DNA from: Candidatus Gastranaerophilales bacterium
GTDB lineage: Bacteria > Cyanobacteriota > Vampirovibrionia > Gastranaerophilales > Gastranaerophilaceae
Direction of reading: 5' to 3'
DNA: 22,562 bases
Assembly: GCA_900552525.1 (NCBI GenBank)
Contig: UNSK01000034.1
Coordinates: forward strand, 1 to 22,562
Part shown: piece after piece, positions 7,586 to 14,501 of the stretch
Numbering within the stretch: position 1 is the stretch's first letter
How the letters are laid out: each line of letters begins with the position of its first letter
Program-made: the position numbers and the translations under genes
Notes under the pieces: model-generated
Database searches by the model: none
Seen by the model: the letters and a program-made list of their open reading frames with translations, nothing else
What the model was told of the DNA's origin: nothing

Positions 7586-8531
7586 ATTCCACCTCCGATA
7601 TTATATCAATTGCTTCGGCTGATTTAATTCTAAACTCTGCTTCATAAAGATTTTCTTTAAGTTTTACAAGGTCGGCTGTTTTTGTATTTTTAAGTTTTTG
7701 CAAAGTTTGCTTCACGACAAACTCATGCTGACCTGTTAATTTTGAAAGTTCACCAGGGGATAAGGAAGACTTCGTCTTCAATATAATCCATTTTCTTAGC
7801 ATTGTTTGTATTGCAGATAAAATTTCAAGCGGATGCTTTTTATCAAGCAGTTTATTAAATTCTAAGAGAGCTTTATCGCGCTCTCCCTGCATTATTAAAT
7901 CTGCAAACCCAAATAAATCTTCATTTGAAATACATATTTCTTCTACCATCTTTCGCGTAACCTTTTTCTCTGGATACGCAATCAATTTTAATTTATCCAG
8001 CTCTGTATCAAATTCTCTTAAATTATTTCCAATTTGTTCAATAAGAAGAGATATGGCATCATCATTTAAGCTTATATCTTTGTTTCTGGCCTGTGTTTTT
8101 ATCCATCCGGCAATTTCAGCTGTTTTGTATGTTTTAAATGTCGGAAATTCTTTGACATTGTATTTTGATAAAATTTTATATAACTTTCGTCTGGAGTCAG
8201 GTTTTTTATTCTCATCTCTTGGAAGCTTAAGAACGAATACAATATTTAGTGTTTCAGGATTATTTTTTAGAGCATCTTCTATCTCTGAAAGTTCTACATC
8301 ATCAAAAAAGTTTTTATTAGAAGTAAAATACTCTTCTGCGTTAATTATGATAAGCATATCACCGAACATCATAGGTGTTGTTCTAAGAGCAGAAATTAAA
8401 GTACTAAAATCCGGATTATCAAGAGTTTGCAGACTCATTGATTTAAAGTCCGGATTTAATTTTGAACTCATTTTACTAAGTTCAAGTTCTATATTGTAGT
8501 CTTCATCCCCATAAAAAAAGTATACAGCCAT
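7569..8531 (-). CDS. holA: DNA polymerase III clamp-loader subunit delta
   Basis: This 320-aa protein has the HolA signature: the N-terminal AVYFFYGDEDYNIELELSKM, the NIVFVLKLP..ENKKPDSRRKLYKIL segment, NNLREFDTELDKLKLIAY, and a C-terminal helical domain (SAIQTMLRKWIILK, FVVKQTLQKLK, LYEAEFRIKSAEA). Delta opens the beta sliding clamp. The length is close to that of known delta subunits (about 340 aa). There is no Shine-Dalgarno sequence; TATAAT ends exactly 6 nt before the ATG, which predicts a leaderless mRNA. The gene overlaps holB by 17 nt, giving a two-gene delta-delta' unit. Confidence 0.9.
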   Translation of the reverse strand: MAVYFFYGDEDYNIELELSKMSSKLNPDFKSMSLQTLDNPDFSTLISALRTTPMMFGDMLIIINAEEYFTSNKNFFDDVELSEIEDALKNNPETLNIVFVLKLPRDENKKPDSRRKLYKILSKYNVKEFPTFKTYKTAEIAGWIKTQARNKDISLNDDAISLLIEQIGNNLREFDTELDKLKLIAYPEKKVTRKMVEEICISNEDLFGFADLIMQGERDKALLEFNKLLDKKHPLEILSAIQTMLRKWIILKTKSSLSPGELSKLTGQHEFVVKQTLQKLKNTKTADLVKLKENLYEAEFRIKSAEAIDIISEVECAIIG

Positions 8532-8537
8532 ACTAAT

Positions 8538-8543
8538 ATTATA
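8538..8543 (-). promoter_or_regulatory. -10 element adjacent to holA start (predicted leaderless)
   Basis: On the minus strand, TATAAT occupies 8538-8543 and ends 6 nt before the ATG of holA (8531). A second overlapping TATAAT lies 5 nt upstream (8543-8548). No -35 match is evident. Confidence 0.5.
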
Positions 8544-8567
8544 TTATAAATATGGGGATTTACACTC

Positions 8568-8813
8568 TTATGCAGCTTCTTCCGTACAGACATATTTTGC
8601 AGACTTAGCCACAACTCCGTAGCATACCATAGTTAAACGGTTATTCAATGCAAGCATTGTTCGGAAATTATTCGCAGAACTATTCATTGCACTCATCATA
8701 TCATCTGCTGATACTTTTGAAACCAATGAGCCTTCGTCATGATTGTCTACTTTTTCCTGTGCATACTTTTCTACTAATAATTTGTCAATAAAATCTCGTG
8801 CGCCAATTGCCAT
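8568..8813 (-). CDS. Small protein of unknown function downstream of the export gate gene
   Basis: This is an 81-aa protein I do not recognise. A good ribosome-binding site (AAGGAG, 8 nt before the ATG) supports it as a real gene. It is mostly polar and probably helical (ARDFIDKLLVEKYAQEKV at the start, NNFRTMLALNNRLTMVCYGVVAKSAKYV at the end) with two Cys and no signal peptide. It lies 99 nt downstream of the FlhA/SctV gene on the same strand, so it may belong to the export operon, for instance as a small export-related or regulatory protein. It lacks the helix-turn-helix layout I would look for in a needle subunit. The gap contains AT-rich -10-like sequences, so it may have its own promoter. 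Confidence 0.6.
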   Translation of the reverse strand: MAIGARDFIDKLLVEKYAQEKVDNHDEGSLVSKVSADDMMSAMNSSANNFRTMLALNNRLTMVCYGVVAKSAKYVCTEEAA

Positions 8814-8912
8814 TGTTAAAACTCCTTTTACTCTCTTAAATATCTCTTATGTATATATAAAGTATTTAATCTTTAAAAAATTGACTTTTTATTAAGTTTT
8901 GTTAAGTCCTTC

Positions 8913-11003
8913 TTAATAACCGGAGTTGTCACCGATTGTATCAACTGCTTCTACTTTAATATCAGTAATCAATTCTGAATAAGAGATTACAACAATTGTA
9001 GGGATGTGTCTTTCAAGAAGCTGGTAAAGAGGCAGACGAATTCTTGGAGAGCATAAAATTACCGGCTGTTGACCAATTGACTGATGTGCACGCATTAATG
9101 TCATTGCTGTGGATTCAATTAAATCCTGCACCTGCATTGGATTTAACAGGAACATAGTACCAAGTTCTGTTCTCTGACAGCTGTCATCCAGCGTTTTTTC
9201 CCATTCCGGAGAAAGTGTAAGAGCATACAGTACGTGATCTCTATCAACATTATTCAAACAGATTTGACGGCCTAATGCTGCACGCAGACGTTCTGACAAA
9301 ATATCAGGTTCTTTTGAAAATCTTGCATAATCGCAAAGACGTTCAAATACAAAAATAATATCTTTGATGGAAACTTTTTCACGAATAAGGTTTACAAAAA
9401 TCTTTCTCAAGTCAGATGTTGAAATTATTGCCGGAACAAGGTCATTAACAAGTGTAGGGTCTTGGGAACGAACAAGTTCCATAAGTTTTAATACGTCAGT
9501 TTTTGTCATGACTTCATCAACGTGTTTTCTTACACATTCCTGAAGGTGTGTAACAAGAACGTCTGTTGCATCAACAGCCGTAACATTTTTTGTAGCCTTT
9601 GCATCTTCCTGAGAAATCCAGTAAGCTTGAGTCTGGTATGTAGGATCAACCCCGACAATCGCATCTTCAGGAATTGTTTTCTTAACAGAATCCCATTGGT
9701 CAGCAATAACCATATATTTACCCGGATATACAAAACCGGAAGCAACAACGTTATTACGAATAGAAATAACATACTCGTTTGCCTCTAGTGCAGAAGAATC
9801 CATAATACGGATATTCGGAAGAATGTAGCCTAATTCGTCAGTAACTCTCTGACGTAAAGCAGCTATTTTAGCAAGCAATTGACCTTCTTGATCCGGATCT
9901 GCAATAACCAGCAGCCCTGCCCCGACCTGCAAGCTTAAAACATCAACCCCAAGTCTTTCATACATCTTATTTGGGTTAACCAAATCCTGCATGTTCTGAC
10001 GTACACTTTCCAATTGTCCTAATTGAGATTGAACGTCTGCATTGACTAATACAGAGAAGCCGGCAATTGCGAGAATAATTGTGAATAAAAGGAATGGCAG
10101 AAACGGCAGCCCCGTTATTGGACAGGTAACTGTGATTAAGCCGAGAAATAATGCCGCAAAAAACAGTGAGTATGGTTTTGACATAATCTGGTTAGTCAAA
10201 TCACCGCCCAGAGAGTTATTACCGGCTGATGCACGTGTCATTACGATACCGGCTGCTATTGACATTAAAAGAGAAGGCAGCTGTGAAGCAAGACCATCAC
10301 CGATTGTTAATACTGTATATTTGGTTACAGCGTCGCCTATTGGCATTTGGTTTACTAAACAACCGATAATCAAACCACCTACAATGTTAATTATAACAAT
10401 GATGATACCAGCCATAGTATCACCTTTTACAAACTTCATGGAACCATCCATTGAACCAAAGAGGCTTGATTCTCTTTGTAAATCTTCACGTCTTTTTACT
10501 GCCTCTTCCGGTGATATCAAACCAGCGTTAAAATCGGCATCAATAGTCATTTGTTTTCCGGGCATAGCGTCTAACGCGAAACGCGCAGCAACTTCTGCAA
10601 TACGTTCTGCACCTTTTGTAATTACCATAAACTGAACAACTGTGATAATAAGGAAGATAACACCGCCTACAATCATATTACCGCCGGTAACGAATGTTCC
10701 AAAAGCATGAATTACTTCTCCGGCATCGCCTTTAGCCAGAATAAGACGCGTTGATGCAATTGATAGTACAAGACGAAACATAGTTCCAAGAAGAATAATT
10801 GAAGGAAATGCGGCAAGTTCAAGCGGCTTCTGTACGTATAAAGATATCATCAAAAGAACAATACCAAGCGTTATATTTAAGCTTATAGAAAAATTGATAA
10901 CCCAATTTGGCATTTCGATAATGAGGATTAATATCAAGGTCATTACGAACAATGCAAGAAAAATTTCACTTATTGGTTTGTTATTTCCGCCCTCTGCTGC
11001 CAT
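8913..11003 (-). CDS. Type III export gate protein, FlhA/SctV (FHIPEP) family
   Basis: This 696-aa inner-membrane export gate has about eight helices in residues 13-325 and a large cytosolic domain after about 330. The FHIPEP cytoplasmic loop is intact: KGAERIAEVAARFALDAMPG (130-149), KQMTIDADFNAGLISPEEA, then ESSLFGSMDGSMKFVKGD (178-195). The last segment is closer to injectisome SctV (ES-L-G-MDGAMKFVKGD) than to flagellar FlhA (EADFYGAMDGASKF). The cytosolic part, however (VLVTHLQECVRKH, LVNDLVPAIIS, LRAALGRQI), reads more like FlhA. I therefore leave the choice open. AAGGA precedes the ATG, whose A is shared with the stop of the FliH/SctL gene. Substrate recognition and energy coupling in type III secretion are known for the family. 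Confidence 0.9.
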   Translation of the reverse strand: MAAEGGNNKPISEIFLALFVMTLILILIIEMPNWVINFSISLNITLGIVLLMISLYVQKPLELAAFPSIILLGTMFRLVLSIASTRLILAKGDAGEVIHAFGTFVTGGNMIVGGVIFLIITVVQFMVITKGAERIAEVAARFALDAMPGKQMTIDADFNAGLISPEEAVKRREDLQRESSLFGSMDGSMKFVKGDTMAGIIIVIINIVGGLIIGCLVNQMPIGDAVTKYTVLTIGDGLASQLPSLLMSIAAGIVMTRASAGNNSLGGDLTNQIMSKPYSLFFAALFLGLITVTCPITGLPFLPFLLFTIILAIAGFSVLVNADVQSQLGQLESVRQNMQDLVNPNKMYERLGVDVLSLQVGAGLLVIADPDQEGQLLAKIAALRQRVTDELGYILPNIRIMDSSALEANEYVISIRNNVVASGFVYPGKYMVIADQWDSVKKTIPEDAIVGVDPTYQTQAYWISQEDAKATKNVTAVDATDVLVTHLQECVRKHVDEVMTKTDVLKLMELVRSQDPTLVNDLVPAIISTSDLRKIFVNLIREKVSIKDIIFVFERLCDYARFSKEPDILSERLRAALGRQICLNNVDRDHVLYALTLSPEWEKTLDDSCQRTELGTMFLLNPMQVQDLIESTAMTLMRAHQSIGQQPVILCSPRIRLPLYQLLERHIPTIVVISYSELITDIKVEAVDTIGDNSGY

Positions 11004-11791
11004 TACATTCCTTCTAAAGCTTTTTTAATAATTTCCAGCTGCGTGTCAATTGAAGCATCCACTATACCATTATTTGTCTGAAAAACACATCCGCCTTCTT
11101 CAATTGACGGGTCTGCCACAATATTAATCTTTGCATCAATACCATACTGATAAGTAATATTAGGCAGAGTGTCTTTTATAAATTGAACTGCCTGAGGTTT
11201 TACCCTGATGTTTATTTTAGGTTCACTCTTAGAAACAGTTCTTAAAACATCAACAATAGTATTTATTAAAACCTGCGGGTCGGTTTCTACTTCTTTTTTA
11301 ATAATTTTTTTAGCTATATCAACACTTATTTCCAATATATCAGGTGCAATATATTCAAAAACATCTTTTGCAGCATGCATAAATGCAGTAATATCTTTCC
11401 TAAATTCAGCCATATCTGCCTCTGCCTGTTCCAGCCCTTTCCGGTATCCTTCATCAAATGCAGATTTTTTAATGGTTTCGGCTTCTTCTTGAGCGCGCGA
11501 CACAAGATTTCGGTCATCAATTCTCCTGTAACCGCGCCTTCTAGAGCCGCGCCTTCTCTCCTGACGTTGATTAAAATCAATATTTTCAATATCAAACAAG
11601 TCAATTTCGGGTTCTTTTGGAAGATTTACTACCGGCTCTGCGATTTCTTCCGCTTCTTCCTGCTGTTCTACTGGTAATTCTTTTTCTTCCGGTTCTATTT
11701 CAGCAGTTTCTACCGGCTTATTTTCAAAATCCGCCGGCTCTATTCTCCTCCTGACCTCCCTGTATTTTTGACTATTTTTCTTAATTATCAT
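11003..11791 (-). CDS. FliH/SctL-family stator protein of type III export
   Basis: This 262-aa protein has a charged, Glu/Arg-rich N-terminus (1-95, including RRRGSRRRGYRR). The FliH-like repeat region AEEA..IKKSAFDEGYRKGLEQA (about 100-122) follows. The diagnostic C-terminal block is VADPSIEEGGCVFQTNNGIVDASIDTQLE (225-253), matching the 'GGC...G.IDAS...QL' core of FliH/SctL. Family members hold and control the export ATPase FliI/SctN at the export gate. No ATPase gene is in this window. It starts 14 nt after the unknown 346-aa gene and overlaps the FlhA/SctV gene by one base, so the three are one translational unit. The N-terminal extension is longer than in typical FliH proteins. Confidence 0.85.
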   Translation of the reverse strand: MIIKKNSQKYREVRRRIEPADFENKPVETAEIEPEEKELPVEQQEEAEEIAEPVVNLPKEPEIDLFDIENIDFNQRQERRRGSRRRGYRRIDDRNLVSRAQEEAETIKKSAFDEGYRKGLEQAEADMAEFRKDITAFMHAAKDVFEYIAPDILEISVDIAKKIIKKEVETDPQVLINTIVDVLRTVSKSEPKINIRVKPQAVQFIKDTLPNITYQYGIDAKINIVADPSIEEGGCVFQTNNGIVDASIDTQLEIIKKALEGM

Positions 11792-11805
11792 AATTCTTTT
11801 TTATA

Positions 11806-12846
11806 TTATATACTATCCTCAATGTATTGTGCAACAATACCTGCAACCCTTAAAGGCAATCCGGAATACTCTCCGTCATAGGCCTGTGATATAAAGCGCT
11901 TTACGAGAGGACGTTCATTTTTAATAACTTTCTCGATTTTTTCTCTTGGAGTTGTTCTGTAAATACGAAGTAAATCGCCAAGTACATTTTCCTTCGTCAG
12001 TTTACGTTTTATTGGCAGGTAGTCTTTCATTTCTTTCAGACAATCTGAGATTAAATCTCCGTCAAGATGAGATTCTAAATCTGCCATATTCATATACTGA
12101 GATATTGCAAGAGAATCATTAGAGTCAAACTTATTGAGGATTGTTGTAACTTTATCTTGAGAAAGAATTTTTAGAACAAGAGCCAGAGTCATAAGTTTCA
12201 TTTGCTTATTGCTAATACCTTGCGGAATTGATGCAAGCTGTTTTTCCTGCTTTCTTTTATTACGTTTTTCTTCACGGCGTTTCTCTGCTTCTCTCAAATT
12301 CTTTTCAGACTCTTCTGCCGCTGCCATCTGTCGCTTCTGCTGTTCTTCCTGCGCCTGTTTTGCCATTGCATCAATATTGGATTGGCTTTCTGCTCTATTT
12401 TTTATTTCTTCATCAATAACGCCTTTTTTCTGAAGTTCTTCTATACTTGAGTTATAGACCTTTATTACATGGTGTTCTACGGCCTGTAAAAGCTGATCTT
12501 GAGGAATTTTTCTTATAACAGCTTGTTTTGCAACTTCAAAGATAGTAAAAGCAATCTTCTGCATAATACCATCCCAGTATTGCGGAAGTATTCCGGAATG
12601 TATTAAGTCTATTGATTTATGGAAAGACCACTCTGCTATAATCTGGGTAATAAATACTGCTTGCTCAGCAGTTAAGTTCATCTGTGTATCATTATATAGA
12701 GCTTCGCCAGCAAGTAGTGTAAAGTTTCCAAGCGTTTTTACAATATATTCTTTTTCCCTATCCTCGAGTTCCGGAGGCACAAGCTCTTTTGCCTGCTCTG
12801 ACATTGAGGCTGCAAACGCTTTATAATCAAACCCTTCTATTGGCAT
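11806..12846 (-). CDS. Unrecognised first protein of the type III export operon
   Basis: I do not recognise this 346-aa protein. The N-terminal part (1-160) is helical with Trp/aromatic residues (EWSFHKSIDLIHSGILPQYW). A highly charged coiled-coil-like stretch follows (about 160-205, rich in Glu, Lys, Arg, Gln). The C-terminal 140 residues are helical (QMKLMTLALVLKILSQDKV, LESHLDGDLISDCLKEMKDY, REKIEKVIKNERPLVKRFI). It immediately precedes fliH/sctL, the place of FliG in fliF-fliG-fliH-fliI and of SctK in sctJ-sctK-sctL. The C-terminal helical part could be FliG-like, but the conserved FliG C-terminal torque helix and EHPQ motif are not visible. Role as a sorting-platform or adaptor protein is an inference from position. 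An AAGGA site 8 nt before the ATG supports the start. Confidence 0.75.
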   Translation of the reverse strand: MPIEGFDYKAFAASMSEQAKELVPPELEDREKEYIVKTLGNFTLLAGEALYNDTQMNLTAEQAVFITQIIAEWSFHKSIDLIHSGILPQYWDGIMQKIAFTIFEVAKQAVIRKIPQDQLLQAVEHHVIKVYNSSIEELQKKGVIDEEIKNRAESQSNIDAMAKQAQEEQQKRQMAAAEESEKNLREAEKRREEKRNKRKQEKQLASIPQGISNKQMKLMTLALVLKILSQDKVTTILNKFDSNDSLAISQYMNMADLESHLDGDLISDCLKEMKDYLPIKRKLTKENVLGDLLRIYRTTPREKIEKVIKNERPLVKRFISQAYDGEYSGLPLRVAGIVAQYIEDSI

Positions 12847-12884
12847 ATTTCATTTCCTTTTATAGATATAATAATCCCTATTGT

Positions 12885-12890
12885 ATTATA
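12885..12890 (-). promoter_or_regulatory. -10 element upstream of the type III export operon
   Basis: On the minus strand, TATAAT at 12885-12890 lies about 39 nt upstream of the start codon at 12846. The predicted leader carries an AAGGA ribosome-binding site. No good -35 match is seen 16-18 nt upstream, so activator dependence or another sigma factor is possible. Confidence 0.4.
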
Positions 12891-12944
12891 ACTGTTTATT
12901 TGTTTATTAACCTCATATAAGTTAATGATTTTGTAGTCAGAAGG

Positions 12945-12985
12945 CAAAAAAAAAGTAACACAATCTCTATTATGTTACATTTTTT
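12945..12985 (-). terminator. Intrinsic terminator-like hairpin inside the divergent region
   Basis: Stem 12955-12964 pairs with 12969-12978 with one mismatch around a 4-nt loop (CTCT). A run of nine A on the left (12946-12954) becomes a T-run on the minus strand, and ATTTTTT follows on the plus strand, so it can act in both directions but best on the minus strand. No convincing minus-strand gene ends here. It may shield the export operon promoter from read-through or end a small RNA. Confidence 0.65.
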
Positions 12986-13063
12986 ATAACGGCATAATCC
13001 AATAAAACTTTAGAGTTTCAGTTAAAATCTTTACAATTATTTACATTGTACCATTTGCTTAAA

Positions 13064-13132
13064 ATGTTGAAATACAGATTAGTACAGGAGAATTTTAAAC
13101 AGCTGGAAGAGGCAAAAGAAGTTTTAGAATAG
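13064..13132 (+). pseudogene. In-frame upstream segment ended by a single amber codon
   Basis: From ATG 13064 a 22-codon frame (begins MLKYRLVQENF, ends EAKEVLE) stops at TAG 13130-13132. It is in exactly the same phase as the gene that follows (13178 and 13235 are both in frame), and apart from this TAG the frame is open from 12998 to 13834. A likely reading is that one base change, for example CAG to TAG, cut the N-terminus off a longer protein of about 256 codons. Alternatively it is a separate short upstream peptide. No Shine-Dalgarno precedes ATG 13064; a possible promoter (13009-13037) lies just upstream. Confidence 0.45.
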
Positions 13133-13177
13133 ACAGAGAAAACAGAAACTTCGCAGCAAAACACTCCCACACCCGCC

Positions 13178-13834
13178 GTGTCTGCATCAGGTGCTGAACA
13201 GTTAGCAATGATTATCCGCCAGATGGAGATGAACATGAGTCAGAACTATGATTTTTCTACAGAAAAAACTGTCGAAGAAAATACAGGAACAAACAGCACC
13301 CGCGCTCCGGAAGAAACAGCTAAAGCTACTGATGAAGATATGGCAGAGATAGTTGATTTTCTTAATAACGGACGTTTGACTAAAGCCACAGAAAAACTGA
13401 ACAATTTGGGGATTTCATACCAACTTGATAAACCATCACAGACAATGTATACAATGAATAGCATTGAAGAGGTAACTCAACAGATAAAACCACCAACTTT
13501 TAAACTTGAGATTTCACAAGATGAGTGTGAAGATTTTGCTAAACAATACACTAGTTTGGAATATCAGAAAAAACAATCAGGACTTAACGGAGAAGAAGAC
13601 ACTAAATTCAGAGAACAGCAAAAACAACTTATTAATGACTTTATTCAAAAACACGGCATTAAGTCTATTGATGCAGATTACTTATTAGAAAAAATTGAAA
13701 AATGGGATGCTCAAAATCCGGGTATTATTTCCAACAGGGGGTTAACTACTGAATTATTATGGTTCCTTGCCGGAAAAGATGCTAAATTTGAACCAATAGA
13801 TTATCAGCCACAAGAGCTGCCGGAGTTTAAATAA
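13178..13834 (+). CDS. Hydrophilic protein of unknown function, divergent from the export operon
   Basis: I do not recognise this protein of up to 218 aa. It is soluble, rich in Gln, Glu, Lys and Thr, with no signal peptide or membrane helix. The first 60 residues are low-complexity (TEKTVEENTGTNSTRAPEE). The rest looks helical (MAEIVDFLNNGRLTKATEKLNNLG, FREQQKQLINDFIQKHG, ITTELLWFLAGKD-like end). The start is uncertain: GTG 13178 has no ribosome-binding site, whereas ATG 13235 has GGAG at 13225-13228 with 6-nt spacing, giving a 199-aa protein. The upstream frame is interrupted by an amber codon. The disordered N-terminus and location next to type III export genes fit a secreted substrate, but this is speculation. 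A strong terminator follows 9 nt after the stop. Confidence 0.6.
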   Translation: MSASGAEQLAMIIRQMEMNMSQNYDFSTEKTVEENTGTNSTRAPEETAKATDEDMAEIVDFLNNGRLTKATEKLNNLGISYQLDKPSQTMYTMNSIEEVTQQIKPPTFKLEISQDECEDFAKQYTSLEYQKKQSGLNGEEDTKFREQQKQLINDFIQKHGIKSIDADYLLEKIEKWDAQNPGIISNRGLTTELLWFLAGKDAKFEPIDYQPQELPEFK

Positions 13835-13843
13835 ATATGATAT

Positions 13844-13870
13844 AAAAGCGGAGCTTTATGCTCCGCTTTT
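13844..13870 (+). terminator. Intrinsic terminator after the unknown gene
   Basis: A perfect 11-bp stem pairs 13844-13854 with 13860-13870 around the loop TTTAT. The GC-rich core GCGGAGC/GCTCCGC is followed by TTTTATT. It ends the gene stopping at 13834. The -35 position of the bioG promoter would fall inside the hairpin loop. Confidence 0.85.
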
Positions 13871-13874
13871 ATTG

Positions 13875-13889
13875 TGATAAAATTTGCTT
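13875..13889 (+). promoter_or_regulatory. Extended -10 adjacent to bioG start (predicted leaderless)
   Basis: TGATAAAAT at 13875-13883 is an extended -10 (TGn then TAAAAT). It ends exactly 6 nt before the ATG at 13890, with no Shine-Dalgarno in between. Confidence 0.5.
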
Positions 13890-14501
13890 ATGAAATATAA
13901 GTGGCTTAATCTAAAAAAGAATAGAGAAGTAATTATTTTTTTTAACGGCTGGGGTATGGACGAGAGTGTGATAAAACATTTAAACTATGGCAGTTATGAT
14001 GTTTTGATGTTCTATGATTACAACACCCTTGATACTGATTTTGACTTTAAATCTTTGGAAAAATACGAAAAAAGATACCTTATTGCCTGGTCTATGGGCG
14101 TAATGACTGCATCATTATTTAATATTGATTATGCCCGAAAGACTGCTGTTAACGGAACGCTAAAACCTATTGATAATAAGTTTGGTATTCCTGAGAGAAT
14201 TTATGATTTAACAGTAAGAGGCTTTAATGAAAAGGGAAGAGAACGCTTTATGAGAAGCATGTTCAGCGAAGCTTCACCGCTGCCGGAGGTCAAAAGAGAA
14301 TTAGAGAATCAAAAAAGCGAACTTTCAGCCCTTAAAAATTATTTATCTAATGAAAGTTTTAAATATGATAAAGTACTGATAAGCCGGGATGATAAAATTA
14401 TACCTGCAAAAAATCAGTCTGCTTTCTGGAACATAGAGCCTAATTTAGAGGGGGGACACTCACCTTTCCTTCTATTTAAAAGCTGGGAAGAACTCTTATG
14501 A
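13890..14501 (+). CDS. bioG: Pimeloyl-ACP methyl ester esterase, BioG type
   Basis: This 203-aa protein of the BioG/DUF452 family is an alpha/beta hydrolase that removes the methyl group from pimeloyl-ACP methyl ester, closing the BioC-dependent pimelate pathway of biotin synthesis. Visible features are the N-terminal FFNGWGMDE (17-25), the nucleophile Ser68 in AWSMGV, VNGTLKPIDNKFGIP (87-101), a probable acid at Asp167/168 in SRDDKIIP, and His190 in GGHSPF. The length matches known BioG proteins (about 200-215 aa). The next gene is bioC, overlapping by 4 nt (ATGA), which strongly supports the assignment. I chose ATG 13890 over an in-frame TTG two codons earlier. No biotin-ring genes (bioF, A, D, B) are nearby. 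Confidence 0.88.
   Translation: MKYKWLNLKKNREVIIFFNGWGMDESVIKHLNYGSYDVLMFYDYNTLDTDFDFKSLEKYEKRYLIAWSMGVMTASLFNIDYARKTAVNGTLKPIDNKFGIPERIYDLTVRGFNEKGRERFMRSMFSEASPLPEVKRELENQKSELSALKNYLSNESFKYDKVLISRDDKIIPAKNQSAFWNIEPNLEGGHSPFLLFKSWEELL

Larger units (their letters stand above)
12847..13177. other. 331-bp divergent intergenic region
   Basis: This AT-rich region separates the minus-strand export operon from the plus-strand unknown gene. It holds the -10 of the export operon (12885-12890), a plus-strand TATAAT (12867-12872), a strong hairpin with flanking A and T runs (12945-12985), and a possible plus-strand promoter (TTTAGA at 13009-13014, 17 nt, TACAAT at 13032-13037). From 13064 it contains a short reading frame in phase with the downstream gene but ended by one amber codon. 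I see no tRNA or other RNA gene. Confidence 0.6.

Noticed and set aside
8053..8499. A 148-codon plus-strand open frame inside holA
   Set aside because: Antisense to a clearly recognised gene and Ser/Leu-rich, as expected for a reverse reading of Lys/Glu-rich coding sequence.
8814..8912. Possible terminator after the FlhA/SctV gene
   Set aside because: Only a 5-bp stem with a large loop precedes the T-run; too weak to call.
10042..10635. A 197-codon plus-strand open frame inside the FlhA/SctV gene
   Set aside because: It lies wholly antisense to a strongly conserved gene, has no ribosome-binding site and no recognisable domain; a by-product of the codon use of the gate gene.
13130..13132. 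UAG recoding (stop read as an amino acid)
   Set aside because: holB, trpS and the 113-aa gene end in TAG at expected lengths, so UAG works as a stop codon in this genome.
13018..13236. A 72-codon minus-strand frame ending near the hairpin at 12955
   Set aside because: It would suit the minus-strand terminator, but it has no ribosome-binding site and overlaps the plus-strand frame of the unknown gene.
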